DNA of 16,441 bases from Proteobacteria bacterium UBA7420 (GTDB lineage Bacteria; Pseudomonadota; Gammaproteobacteria; Magnimaribacterales; D2472). Positions 8,037 through 16,019 of this stretch are shown in pieces (within the stretch, counting starts at the first letter, position 1; each line of letters opens with the position of its first letter). The stretch lies in NCBI GenBank assembly GCA_002469975.1, contig DKMG01000111.1:1-16441 (forward strand), written 5' to 3'. The translations under genes were made by a program, and so were the position numbers. The notes beneath the pieces were generated by a model. The model was not told where the DNA came from and did no database searches. It saw only the letters and a program-made list of their open reading frames with translations.

Positions 8037-9083
8037 ATGTTAAGTTCTGTTAAAGAAATTGAAGATGCATTGCATATGCAAGAAAATCCTTGGGAGATAG
8101 ATGAAAATTATCTACAGATTAAAAATTTTTCTTTCTCAAAGATCCTTTTAATTGTACCTTTTGTCTATTCAAAGTTATTAAATATTCTTCCAGCTTTGGC
8201 AAAAGATATCTTGTTATGGCATTCATTTAACCATAAAAGCCCATTATCAACCGTTACTGCAAACACGCGTTACGAATCCCTAAGAATCAAATGTGATATT
8301 TTTGTCTCCAATCTAGTCTCACTACGCTATAAAAAAAATAAACGTAATGCACTTTTATCTATTGCTCAGGATGGATTTATCGAGAGAAAGCTTGGATCAT
8401 TGAATTCTTTAGATGCAATTTTTCTTAAAGCTTTGCGAACATCCAAACCAAGACATGCTGGCGCTAGACCATTTTTGCGAGATAAAAATCAGAGAAAGAT
8501 AGCAAATTCTATTTCTGCATATTTTGATATAAATAAAAATGATTGCGCTAAAATTACGGATCTGATCCGAGAGCGCAGCCCTGATATAGATCAGCACTTA
8601 TCCATGCTGGCTGGTTATCACGCAAGCTTTAAAAATATATCTTACTCATTGGCGATAGTGTATGGACAAAATTCAAATTCAGAATTTCACCAGGATACAT
8701 GGTCTGGAATAGCAAAGGGCTTTATATATTTATCGGATGTTGATGAGACCTGTTCTCCATTTGAATATTGTAAATCTAGCTATCAGGATGCTGAATTTCG
8801 AGCAAAGAGAACGAATAATGCAGTTATGGCGGGAGAGCATAAGTTTTCAAGGTCTACAAGATTACGAGGTGGTGATATCGAAGATGCAATCACTCAGTTT
8901 GAATTAAAAACCATAGTCGGAGATTCTGGCCATCTTACTCTTGCAAATACCTCTGGATATCACAGAAAAGGACAGCATCTTTCTTCCAAGCCAAGAGTTA
9001 CTCTAACTTTTCAGATCCCTCGAAAAAACATCATTAGTAAACTTCTTATTAATCTTTCTAAAGCAGCTCTGCCAAACATTTAA
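8037..9083 (+). CDS. PhyH-like Fe(II)/2-oxoglutarate dioxygenase
   Basis: Probably hydroxylates a small molecule or sugar, consuming oxygen and 2-oxoglutarate. The C-terminal half carries the iron and co-substrate set of the phytanoyl-CoA dioxygenase family: H218-Q-D220 in FHQDTWSG (HxD), the strand KGFIYLSDVDETCSPFEY that follows it, then H309 in SGYHRKG (distal iron ligand) and R320 in SSKPRVTLTF (2-oxoglutarate carboxylate). The order and spacing are right for a complete double-stranded beta-helix. The first about 130 residues include a hydrophobic stretch (LLIVPFVYSKLLNILPALAK, near 36-55) that I cannot assign; it could be a helix or a membrane contact. Total length is 348 residues. The AAGG upstream supports the start. 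It lies 14 bases before the dehydratase gene, hinting at a shared pathway. The substrate is unknown, but its setting suggests a glycan or precursor. Confidence 0.82.
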   Translation: MLSSVKEIEDALHMQENPWEIDENYLQIKNFSFSKILLIVPFVYSKLLNILPALAKDILLWHSFNHKSPLSTVTANTRYESLRIKCDIFVSNLVSLRYKKNKRNALLSIAQDGFIERKLGSLNSLDAIFLKALRTSKPRHAGARPFLRDKNQRKIANSISAYFDINKNDCAKITDLIRERSPDIDQHLSMLAGYHASFKNISYSLAIVYGQNSNSEFHQDTWSGIAKGFIYLSDVDETCSPFEYCKSSYQDAEFRAKRTNNAVMAGEHKFSRSTRLRGGDIEDAITQFELKTIVGDSGHLTLANTSGYHRKGQHLSSKPRVTLTFQIPRKNIISKLLINLSKAALPNI

Positions 9084-9097
9084 TTAAAAATATTATT

Positions 9098-10426
9098 ATG
9101 AGTATTTTCATTGATTCAATAGAAGCTCTTGACTTAAGAGTTCCCACTTCAGATACCTTGCTTGGTTCAGACCCTTTTCACAAGAAGCCAAACTACTCAT
9201 GCGTGTATACTCAAATTAAGCTTAGTAATGGCATAGAAGGTCAATCAGTTTGCTTTACCTCTGGAGCGGGCAATGACTGGATAGCCTATGGTGTTAAAGA
9301 TATTGCAAAGTTACTTGATGGATATGATTTTAATGAATTTACTAGTAATCCAGGAATAATATATAAGCTCATTAATGATCATCATCAACTTCGATGGTTG
9401 GCTGATGGTGTTAATAGAATGGCTCTGGGATCTATAATAAATGCCCTCTGGGATGCTTGGGCAAAATCTGAAAATAAGCCGCTATGGAAATTATTAGTAG
9501 ATTTACCCTCATCAAAAATTATTGATGCGATTGACTGGCGCTATTTAGAAGATGCTCTAACTCCAGAAGAAGCATTAAATATATTGCATGACAAGGAATC
9601 GTCACATCAGAGTCTAGAGAATGACTTAAAAATTCAAGGACCCAAGGCATACTCAACTGCTGGCTGGTTAGGTTTATCTGATGAAGAGATTATTAAGACT
9701 GTTACGGCTTTAAAGGCTGATGGATTTGATTGCTTTAAGATGAAAGTAGGACAAAACCTTTCTCAAGACAAGGAGCGCTTGAGTTTTATAAGAGATGTTA
9801 TTGGTTATGATGCAAAGCTAATGGTTGATTGCAATCAAATTTGGGGAGTGGATGAGGCTATTAACTATATGACAGAATTAGCAGAATTTAAACCAATGTG
9901 GATTGAAGAGCCGACTGCTAGAGACGATGTTCAAGGGCATCTAAAAATATCTAAAGCATTAGAAAAATTTAATATTAAGGTTGCCTCAGGTGAGCAAGTT
10001 CCTTCTCCAGTTGTCTTTAAACAATTACTTCAATCTGGAGCAATTGGGTACTGCCAAATTGATGCTAGCAGACTTGGCGGGGTAAATGATGTTATAGCCG
10101 TAATACTAATTGCTAAAAAATTTGAAATTCCTGTATGCCCTCATGGAGGAGGGATAGGTCTATGTAATATGATTGTCCACTACTCAATGTGGGACCAAAT
10201 TAAAGTTGCCAGCCATTCAGATTCTCAAGTTGTTGAATATTTAAACTTTTTGCAAGAAGATGTTTTCGTATCACCAGTTCAGGTTAAGCAAGGACATTAT
10301 GTTGCACCTTCCTGCAACGGCTGGGGTTTAGAAATGCAGGACAGTTTTATAGAGGATCATTTATATCCGTCAGGCAAGGTATGGAATGGCAGAGAAGAGT
10401 CAGGAAGCATTACATTTTTAGCTTAA
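9098..10426 (+). CDS. Enolase-superfamily sugar-acid dehydratase, L-fuconate dehydratase-like
   Basis: Likely removes water from a sugar acid to give a 2-keto-3-deoxy acid, as L-fuconate dehydratase does. It opens with VPTSDTLLGSDPFHKKPNYS, which matches the FucD/ENOSF1 start (LGSD then a P-x-YS region). The mandelate-racemase-type barrel is complete: K214-M-K216 (KxK base) in CFKMKVG, D244 and N246 in MVDCNQIW, E270 and E271 in WIEEP, E299 in SGEQ, and H349 in CPHGGG. Metal ligands are therefore D244, E270/E271 and E299, with K216 and H349 the expected acid/base residues. Length 442 equals that of the family. Nothing is missing, so it should be active. It is unusual in an anabolic glycan operon, since FucD normally belongs to sugar catabolism. 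Other sugar-acid dehydratases of the same superfamily are the alternative. Confidence 0.85.
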   Translation: MSIFIDSIEALDLRVPTSDTLLGSDPFHKKPNYSCVYTQIKLSNGIEGQSVCFTSGAGNDWIAYGVKDIAKLLDGYDFNEFTSNPGIIYKLINDHHQLRWLADGVNRMALGSIINALWDAWAKSENKPLWKLLVDLPSSKIIDAIDWRYLEDALTPEEALNILHDKESSHQSLENDLKIQGPKAYSTAGWLGLSDEEIIKTVTALKADGFDCFKMKVGQNLSQDKERLSFIRDVIGYDAKLMVDCNQIWGVDEAINYMTELAEFKPMWIEEPTARDDVQGHLKISKALEKFNIKVASGEQVPSPVVFKQLLQSGAIGYCQIDASRLGGVNDVIAVILIAKKFEIPVCPHGGGIGLCNMIVHYSMWDQIKVASHSDSQVVEYLNFLQEDVFVSPVQVKQGHYVAPSCNGWGLEMQDSFIEDHLYPSGKVWNGREESGSITFLA

Positions 10427-10452
10427 GCTATTAGATTAAATAGAGAATTATT

Positions 10453-11163
10453 ATGGTTGACTATGATGTTGTTATTCGTTGCAAAAATGAAATGGAATGG
10501 TTGCCGCGTGTTATTCAGTCACTGCAGTCTCAAACAATTAAACCCAGTAAAATAATCTTAGTTGACAACTCAAGCTCTGATGGATCGCAAGAATTTGCCA
10601 TGGAGCAGGGATGCACAGTCGTTCAATATGACCAAGAAGATTTTAATTATAGCTATGCTTTGAATTTAGGCATCCAAAATACCTCTGCATCCAGCACTTT
10701 AATTCTCTCAGCTCATTGTGAGCTAGTCACTAATAATTCCATTGAGTTGATGTTAGAAATTTTTAAAGAGTATGAAAATGTTGCAGGTATTTTTGGAAGG
10801 CAGATACCTTCGGTCAACAGCAATCCTTTTGATACAAGAGATTTATTAACCGTATTTGGTCGAGAGCGAATTATTTACTCAAAATATCCCTTTTTTCATA
10901 ATGCATTTTCTTTAATCGATCGACATGCATGGGAGGCGATTGAATTTGATGAAACCTTCAATGGAATTGAGGACCGTGTTTGGGCTAAAGCTCAAACAGC
11001 ATCAGGAAAGGTTATTGTCTATGAACCAGATGCAGTTGTTTTCCATGAGCATGGATTGAATCAGGGCACTACTCCTGCTAGAGCGGAAAGAGTATGCAGA
11101 GCCCTAAAAAATTTGCATGAAGATGATATGTTTCAGTGGCCATCATTCCATGAAGATAAATAG
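10453..11163 (+). CDS. Family 2 (GT-A) glycosyltransferase
   Basis: Likely adds a sugar from a nucleotide donor to a growing glycan on the cytoplasmic side of the inner membrane. The N-terminal half is the GT2 nucleotide-binding domain: VVIRCKNE (6-13), then IILVDNSSSDGSQ with D38 and D43. ILSAHCEL (84-91) replaces the common DxD metal site by S-A-H-C, as in several rhamnosyl-type GT2 members. GIEDRVWA (171-178) carries the E/D pair expected to be the catalytic base region. Length is 236 residues with no transmembrane segment, so it is a soluble or peripheral enzyme. It lies 26 bases after the dehydratase gene. A rhamnosyltransferase-like specificity is only a guess from the SAHC motif. Confidence 0.85.
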   Translation: MVDYDVVIRCKNEMEWLPRVIQSLQSQTIKPSKIILVDNSSSDGSQEFAMEQGCTVVQYDQEDFNYSYALNLGIQNTSASSTLILSAHCELVTNNSIELMLEIFKEYENVAGIFGRQIPSVNSNPFDTRDLLTVFGRERIIYSKYPFFHNAFSLIDRHAWEAIEFDETFNGIEDRVWAKAQTASGKVIVYEPDAVVFHEHGLNQGTTPARAERVCRALKNLHEDDMFQWPSFHEDK

Positions 11164-11192
11164 TTGTAACTCTGCTGTTAAAAGCTTCTCCC

Positions 11193-12083
11193 TTGAACTC
11201 ACTTTTTAACAAACTTACTATTGGCACTGCTCAATTTGGTCAAGCATATGGATTTAATTCTACCTCTACCAATGTTAATAATGAGCAAGCACTCAAGATC
11301 ATTAATTACTGTTATGTTAATGGTATCCGATCTATCGATACTGCGCATGCTTACGGAACCTCAGAAAATATTCTAGGCAAAATTGGCGTTAATAAATTTT
11401 CAGTAAATTCTAAATTTTGTATTCAAGATATTGGCTCTCAAGAACGCACGGAGAAAGGTATCTTATCCTTTGTCCAAGAGTCATTGCGCAGGCTCAAGAT
11501 TCATAAATTAGATAGTCTCTTGTTACATAGAAGTGAGGATTTACTTGGCCCTTCTCAAAATTTAATTATTTCAACAATGAACACTTTAAAAGAAAAAAAT
11601 TTAATTTCTAAGTTTGGAATTTCTGTCTATACACCTGAGGAAATTTTTCAATGCTTGGAAGTCTGTGATTTAGATGTCATCCAAGCCCCTGTAAATTTCT
11701 TTGATCGTAGGTTTTTAGATTCAGTGGTCATAGAGAAATGTAAAGATCATCAAATTGAGCTTCATGCCAGGTCAATATTTCTTCAAGGTCTCTTGCTCCT
11801 AGAGAAAGCTAAGATCCCAAAAAAGTTTTTAAAATTTTCTGATGAATTGGGGTTATGGCACCAATTCTTAGCTGAAAATAACTTAACACCACTTCAAGCG
11901 TGCCTTGCATTTGTTTTAACTCAACAAGAGCTTTCTAAAATTATATTTGGCATTGATAGCTTAGAGCAGTTGATGGAGATTACCTCTGCTGCAAGTGAAT
12001 TCATAGATATTAAGACAAAATTTTCAGAAAATATTATTCCCAATAATAATTTAATTGATCCAAGATTATGGCCAAGCAGCTAA
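11193..12083 (+). CDS. Aldo/keto reductase family protein
   Basis: Probably an NADPH-dependent reductase of a sugar aldehyde or ketone. The barrel begins at KLTIGTAQFGQAYG (7-20). The catalytic tetrad is present: D49 in SIDTAHAYG, Y54, K74 in SVNSKF, and H112 in LLLHRSEDL. I take the TTG at 11193 as start since it is the in-frame start just before the first beta strand; there is no closer ATG and no clear Shine-Dalgarno sequence. The 296-residue product is within normal length. Its last 16 bases overlap the SpsF-like gene, so it is translationally coupled to a nucleotidyltransferase and, one gene on, an aminotransferase. That trio recurs in glycan loci as I recall, but the substrate is not known here. 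Confidence 0.87.
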   Translation: MNSLFNKLTIGTAQFGQAYGFNSTSTNVNNEQALKIINYCYVNGIRSIDTAHAYGTSENILGKIGVNKFSVNSKFCIQDIGSQERTEKGILSFVQESLRRLKIHKLDSLLLHRSEDLLGPSQNLIISTMNTLKEKNLISKFGISVYTPEEIFQCLEVCDLDVIQAPVNFFDRRFLDSVVIEKCKDHQIELHARSIFLQGLLLLEKAKIPKKFLKFSDELGLWHQFLAENNLTPLQACLAFVLTQQELSKIIFGIDSLEQLMEITSAASEFIDIKTKFSENIIPNNNLIDPRLWPSS

Positions 12084-12826
12084 AAGTTGTTGCTATCGTC
12101 CAGGCCAGGATGTCTTCTTCCAGACTGCCAGGTAAAGTATTAATGCCTCTAGGTGGCCTCCCTGTAATCTATCATGTAACCCAACGCTCAGAAAGAGCTA
12201 ATTTGGTGGACAAAGTGGTTGTTGCAACTTCCACACTGCCAGATGATGATGAAATTTATGCATGGTGCAAAAATAATAGGGTTAGCTGTTTTAGAGGTAG
12301 CCTCGATGACGTTCTTGGCAGATATTATGGCGCATCTCAAGCTTTTGATTGTGATGCAGTTGTAAGAATTACAGCCGACTGCCCTGTAATTGATCCAACT
12401 ATCATAGATGAGCTAATTAATTTTCATGCTGCAGGAAATTATGACTATAGCTCTCTTTCAGGAGAATATCCTGATGGACTTGATTGCTGTATCTTTTCAA
12501 AAGAAGCTCTTGCATCCTCACATGTCAATGCAACCTATCAATATGAAAGAGAGCATGTGGGTCCATATATTGAAAGCAATCCTAATAAATATAAGATTGG
12601 TAAATTCAACAAATTTGAAGGATTAGAACACCACCGCTGGACTCTTGATGAGCCAGAGGATCTAGAATTCTTGTCAAAAATATTTGATATGTTGATGCCA
12701 AAAAATATATTTTTTGATCACCAGGATATTTTAAATCTACTCAATGAATATCCAATGCTTTTAAAAATCAATAATGGCATAATTAGAAATCAGGGACTTA
12801 TAGATTCTCTTAAAAATGAAAAATAA
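12068..12826 (+). CDS. spsF-like: SpsF-like nucleotidyltransferase (COG1861 type)
   Basis: Likely transfers a nucleotide, probably CMP, to a sugar. It has the SpsF loop IVQARMSSSRLPGKVL (10-25), whose R14, S16-S18, R19 and K23 form the triphosphate-binding site. VRITADCPVIDP from V99 carries D104, the likely metal ligand. YPDGLDC (about 135-141) and RWTLDEPEDL from R190 are the remaining family blocks. At 252 residues it is a normal single domain. The gene begins 16 bases inside the AKR gene and ends 11 bases inside the aminotransferase gene. Spore-coat SpsF and SpsE (a NeuB homolog) are neighbours in Bacillus, which supports a role with the synthase downstream, but the exact sugar is not known. 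Confidence 0.88.
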   Translation: MAKQLKVVAIVQARMSSSRLPGKVLMPLGGLPVIYHVTQRSERANLVDKVVVATSTLPDDDEIYAWCKNNRVSCFRGSLDDVLGRYYGASQAFDCDAVVRITADCPVIDPTIIDELINFHAAGNYDYSSLSGEYPDGLDCCIFSKEALASSHVNATYQYEREHVGPYIESNPNKYKIGKFNKFEGLEHHRWTLDEPEDLEFLSKIFDMLMPKNIFFDHQDILNLLNEYPMLLKINNGIIRNQGLIDSLKNEK

Positions 12827-14186
12827 AGATCATGCAGACAATTCTCTTAATGGGGCTTCTACCACAGGGCTAGGCCATAACCTAGGCAAAGGGCAGAAGT
12901 TATATGAGCATGCAAAAACTATAATCCCAGGCGGCACTCAACTTTTTTCTAAGCGTCCTGAATTATTTGCTCCTGACCTGTGGCCATCCTACTATTCACA
13001 TGCAAAAGGCTCATACGTTTGGGACTTAGATGAAAATCGATTCTTGGATATGTCTTTAATGTCTGTTGGTGCCTGTATTTTAGGTTATGCAGATGATGAT
13101 GTGGATGAGGCTGTCATCGAGTCCATTAAAAAAGGAGTCAATACAACTTTAAATTGTCCTGAGGAAGTTCAACTTGCTGAGATGATGCTAGATCTTCACC
13201 CATGGTTTGATATGGTTCGGTATTCAAAAAGTGGTGGAGAAGCAGTTTCAATAGCAATTCGAATTGCTAGAGCTGCTTCGAAAAAAGAGATAGTGCTTTT
13301 TAGCGGCTATCACGGCTGGTCTGATTGGTACTTGTCTGCAAATTTAGCCAGTGACAATGCATTAGATGGTCAACTTATGCCTGGGCTTCAGCCAAATGGC
13401 ATTCCAAGGGGATTAATGGGTACGGCTGAATCTTTTGAATTCAATAATATTGATTCTCTCAAAGCAAAAATTATAGGAAATGAAAATAATATAGCGGCCA
13501 TCATTATTGAGCCTGCAAGAGGGGAACTTGCTTCAGATAATTTCCTCACTGAGCTGAGACAAATTGCCGATGATCTCAATGCGGTATTAATTTTTGATGA
13601 GATTACTTCCGGGTTTAGAATGTGCGCAGGCGGAGTTCATAGGGAATTCAAGGAAAAACCAGATATGGCAGTCTTTGCTAAGTCTCTTGCAAATGGTTAT
13701 CCAATGTCAGTCATTATAGGCAAATCTTCTGTTATGGAAGCAGCGCAATCTACTTTCATCTCAAGTACCAATTGGACAGAGAGAACTGGCTTGGCTGCTG
13801 CCATAGCAACAATTACAAAATATCAAAAATTAAATGTGCATCAACATATTAAACGCATTGGAGAATCAGTAAAGCAAATATGGGAATCAGAAGCAGAAAA
13901 GCATAGCTTAAATATTTCAACTTCAGGTTTACCAGCTATTGCTGGCTTCACATTCAATCATGAGAATGCGCAAGCTCTTCAGAGCGCCTTTACAATCGAG
14001 ATGCTTTCTCGTGGAATTCTTGGTTTCAAGCAATTTCGACCCTCTCTTGCTCATACAGAAAAGGAAGTAGAGATTTATAGAAAAGCAGTAGACGAAGTAT
14101 TTTTATATCTTACTTCTTTAAATGAATTAGATATAAGCAACATAAATCTTGCTGATTCAACTTTCACAAAATTAACAAAAGAATAG
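12816..14186 (+). CDS. Class III PLP aminotransferase (GSA-aminotransferase-like)
   Basis: Transfers an amino group using pyridoxal phosphate. The nearest fold is glutamate-1-semialdehyde aminomutase (HemL-like), but the glycan setting suggests a sugar aldehyde or ketone. IIPGGTQLFSKRPE (36-49) is the typical start. GYHGWSDW from G164 is the active-site loop, D261 in IFDEITSGF pairs with the pyridine nitrogen, and K289 in FAKSLANGYP is the Schiff-base lysine. SSTNWTERTGL contacts the cofactor phosphate. The protein is 456 residues, slightly longer than GSA enzymes, with a charged N-terminal leader and a short C-terminal tail. It overlaps the SpsF-like gene by 11 bases and lies 30 bases before the synthase gene. 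A housekeeping heme-pathway role is unlikely given the context. Confidence 0.88.
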   Translation: MKNKDHADNSLNGASTTGLGHNLGKGQKLYEHAKTIIPGGTQLFSKRPELFAPDLWPSYYSHAKGSYVWDLDENRFLDMSLMSVGACILGYADDDVDEAVIESIKKGVNTTLNCPEEVQLAEMMLDLHPWFDMVRYSKSGGEAVSIAIRIARAASKKEIVLFSGYHGWSDWYLSANLASDNALDGQLMPGLQPNGIPRGLMGTAESFEFNNIDSLKAKIIGNENNIAAIIIEPARGELASDNFLTELRQIADDLNAVLIFDEITSGFRMCAGGVHREFKEKPDMAVFAKSLANGYPMSVIIGKSSVMEAAQSTFISSTNWTERTGLAAAIATITKYQKLNVHQHIKRIGESVKQIWESEAEKHSLNISTSGLPAIAGFTFNHENAQALQSAFTIEMLSRGILGFKQFRPSLAHTEKEVEIYRKAVDEVFLYLTSLNELDISNINLADSTFTKLTKE

Positions 14187-14216
14187 TGAAATCACTACAA
14201 CCTTCAATCTAGAATC

Positions 14217-15266
14217 ATGAAATCAATAGAAATTGGTGATATAAAAATTGGTCCTTCAGAACCTCCTTTTATCATTGCTGAAATGTCAGCAAATCATAAT
14301 GGAAGTATTGAAAATGCTTTTAAGATTATTGATAAGGCAAAAGAATGTGGCGCTTCAGCAGTCAAGATGCAAACCTATACTGCTGATACAATTACTTTAA
14401 AGTCTGATAGTGACGACTTTAAGATTAAAGGTGGTCTTTGGGATGGCAAGACGCTTTATGACTTATATGAGGAGGCGCATACTCCATGGCATTGGCATAA
14501 AGAGTTATTTGATTATGCAAAAGAAAAGCAGATCATTATTTTTAGCTCTCCATTTGATGAAACTGCTATTGAGCTCTTGGAAGATTTGGGGGCGCCTGCA
14601 TATAAAATTGCTTCCTTTGAGCTAGTTGATCATCAGTTAATTGCTAAGGCGGCGCAAACTGGTAAGCCTCTAATTATGTCGACAGGCATGGCTAATCATA
14701 TGGAAATTTCTGAGGCAGTAACTTGTGCAAAAAGTAATGGCTGCGATCAACTAGCATTACTTCATTGCGTTAGCGGATATCCGGCTAAATCTGAGGAATA
14801 TAATTTAATGACATTAAGAGATTTGCAAGATAGTTTTGGGTGCATTGTGGGCTTGTCAGATCATACCCTTAATAACATTACAGCCTTTACTAGCATTCCT
14901 TTTGGAGCCTCAATTATTGAAAAACATTTTACTCTTGATAGGAAAGGTGGTGGACCAGATGACTCATTTTCATTAGAGCCAGAAGGTTTAGTTGATTTGG
15001 TTGAGGGATCCATGAGTTCTTGGCTTTCAATTGGTAGAGTCAATTATGAGCCAACAAAAGGGGAGCAAGAAAATATTAAATTTAGAAGATCCCTATATGT
15101 TACTCAGGATCTCAAAGCTGGTGATGAAATTACCTCCAGCGTGATTCGAAGTATTAGACCAGGATATGGCCTCTCTCCAAAATTCTACACTCAGATCATG
15201 GGAAAGAAAGTTAAACAAGATATTCAAGCGCCTTACCCTTTATCATTTGAGGACCTTGAATCATAG
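14217..15266 (+). CDS. pseI-like: PseI/NeuB-type nonulosonic acid synthase
   Basis: Condenses an amino-sugar with phosphoenolpyruvate to make a nine-carbon acidic sugar in the cytoplasm. Features of the NeuB barrel: AEMSANHNGS (21-30), VKMQTYTADT (49-58), FSSPF (109-113), YKIASFE (129-135) and IIEKHF. GGLWDG (72-77) and LYDLYEEAHTPWHWH (80-94) match pseudaminic acid synthase PseI rather than N-acetylneuraminate synthase, where this block differs. Residues from R291 (RRSLYVTQDLKAGDEI) form the C-terminal SAF domain. The length, 349 residues, is complete. The start ATG lies 30 bases after the aminotransferase stop. The usual upstream enzymes (PseB, PseC, PseG) are not in the window, so the hexose substrate may be made elsewhere or differ. 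Confidence in family is high, in pseudaminic acid specifically moderate. Confidence 0.92.
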   Translation: MKSIEIGDIKIGPSEPPFIIAEMSANHNGSIENAFKIIDKAKECGASAVKMQTYTADTITLKSDSDDFKIKGGLWDGKTLYDLYEEAHTPWHWHKELFDYAKEKQIIIFSSPFDETAIELLEDLGAPAYKIASFELVDHQLIAKAAQTGKPLIMSTGMANHMEISEAVTCAKSNGCDQLALLHCVSGYPAKSEEYNLMTLRDLQDSFGCIVGLSDHTLNNITAFTSIPFGASIIEKHFTLDRKGGGPDDSFSLEPEGLVDLVEGSMSSWLSIGRVNYEPTKGEQENIKFRRSLYVTQDLKAGDEITSSVIRSIRPGYGLSPKFYTQIMGKKVKQDIQAPYPLSFEDLES

Positions 15267-15306
15267 TAAAGTCATGGCATTAATTTTTTTTCAAGACATA
15301 AACTTA

Positions 15307-15312
15307 TATAAT
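15307..15312 (+). promoter_or_regulatory. Candidate -10 box before the DUF4956 gene
   Basis: An exact TATAAT sits in the 66-base gap between the synthase and DUF4956 genes, 20 bases before the start. An 8-base T-run (15284-15291) lies upstream but has no hairpin before it that I can support, so I do not call a terminator. The -35 region is weak. Confidence 0.35.
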
Positions 15313-15322
15313 AAATAAAAAC

Positions 15323-15326
15323 GGAG
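15323..15326 (+). promoter_or_regulatory. Ribosome binding site deciding the DUF4956 TTG start
   Basis: GGAG lies 6 bases before the TTG at 15333, good spacing. It is the best Shine-Dalgarno in the window and supports the unusual TTG start. Confidence 0.65.
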
Positions 15327-15332
15327 ATTCAA

Positions 15333-16013
15333 TTGAATAATTTTCAAGAACTGCTCGAACTTTACAGTCAGACAAATACACAAATTACATTCTTTCAAAC
15401 AGTAGTTAATTTCTTAATATGCATGGCATTAAGCTTCATCGTTCGAGCTTTTTATGTCAACAGATCTTTTAGCTTAGTTGGAAAAACTCATATTGCATCC
15501 ATTATTCCAATTTTATCTGGAGTTGTTTTTTTGGTTATCATGGTGGTGAAATCTTCACTTGCTCTTTCTCTTGGTCTTGTTGGGGCATTATCTATTGTAA
15601 GATTTAGGACGCCGATCAAAGAACCAGAAGAGTTGGTTTATCTTTTTTTAGCCATAGGCGTGGGGCTTGGTTTGGGAGCAGGCCAATCTATGCTGACCAG
15701 CATTATTGTTTTACTAATTCTGCTGTTTACTTACTTCTTTCTATCAAACAAAAAAATTAATAAAGTTCTAGAATATAATTTAATTATTAACTGGGAAGAC
15801 GACGGGGTTGCTCTCAAAACAATTCTTGAAGGCCTTGAGCAGAAGCTACAGACTTTTAAACTTGTGAGATATGATTGGAGTAATTCTGCTAAGTCTGCCT
15901 CCCTTATCATAGAGCCTGAAAATGATTTTGGTATTGATGATTTAATCGAGCAGCTTAAAAAACAGGCTCCAAGCATCAACGTCACATTCTTTGAAGCGAA
16001 GACTAATTGGTAG
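15333..16013 (+). CDS. DUF4956 membrane protein
   Basis: An integral membrane protein of unknown biochemical role. The N-terminal region (about 20-140) has four hydrophobic segments. SLGLVGALSIVRFRTPIKEP (79-98) followed by EEL is the hallmark of DUF4956, placing charged R90, R92 and K96 between two membrane segments. After about residue 140 there is a soluble tail of about 85 residues with alternating strand and helix character. The TTG at 15333 is chosen because a GGAG lies 6 bases upstream. In known genomes DUF4956 genes often neighbour CotH-domain and VTC (polyphosphate polymerase-like) genes. The next gene begins 6 bases after the stop. The product may act in glycan assembly or export, but this is inference from context; its own promoter-like TATAAT suggests it is not necessarily expressed with the synthase. 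Confidence 0.88.
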   Translation: MNNFQELLELYSQTNTQITFFQTVVNFLICMALSFIVRAFYVNRSFSLVGKTHIASIIPILSGVVFLVIMVVKSSLALSLGLVGALSIVRFRTPIKEPEELVYLFLAIGVGLGLGAGQSMLTSIIVLLILLFTYFFLSNKKINKVLEYNLIINWEDDGVALKTILEGLEQKLQTFKLVRYDWSNSAKSASLIIEPENDFGIDDLIEQLKKQAPSINVTFFEAKTNW

Positions 16014-16019
16014 CATCTC

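Noticed and set aside
12816..14186. Housekeeping heme-pathway hemL
   Set aside because: Family motifs fit class III aminotransferases in general; overlap with SpsF-like gene and the neighbouring synthase point to a sugar pathway.
15267..15300. Rho-independent terminator after the synthase gene, because of an 8-base T-run
   Set aside because: No stable GC-containing stem precedes the T-run.
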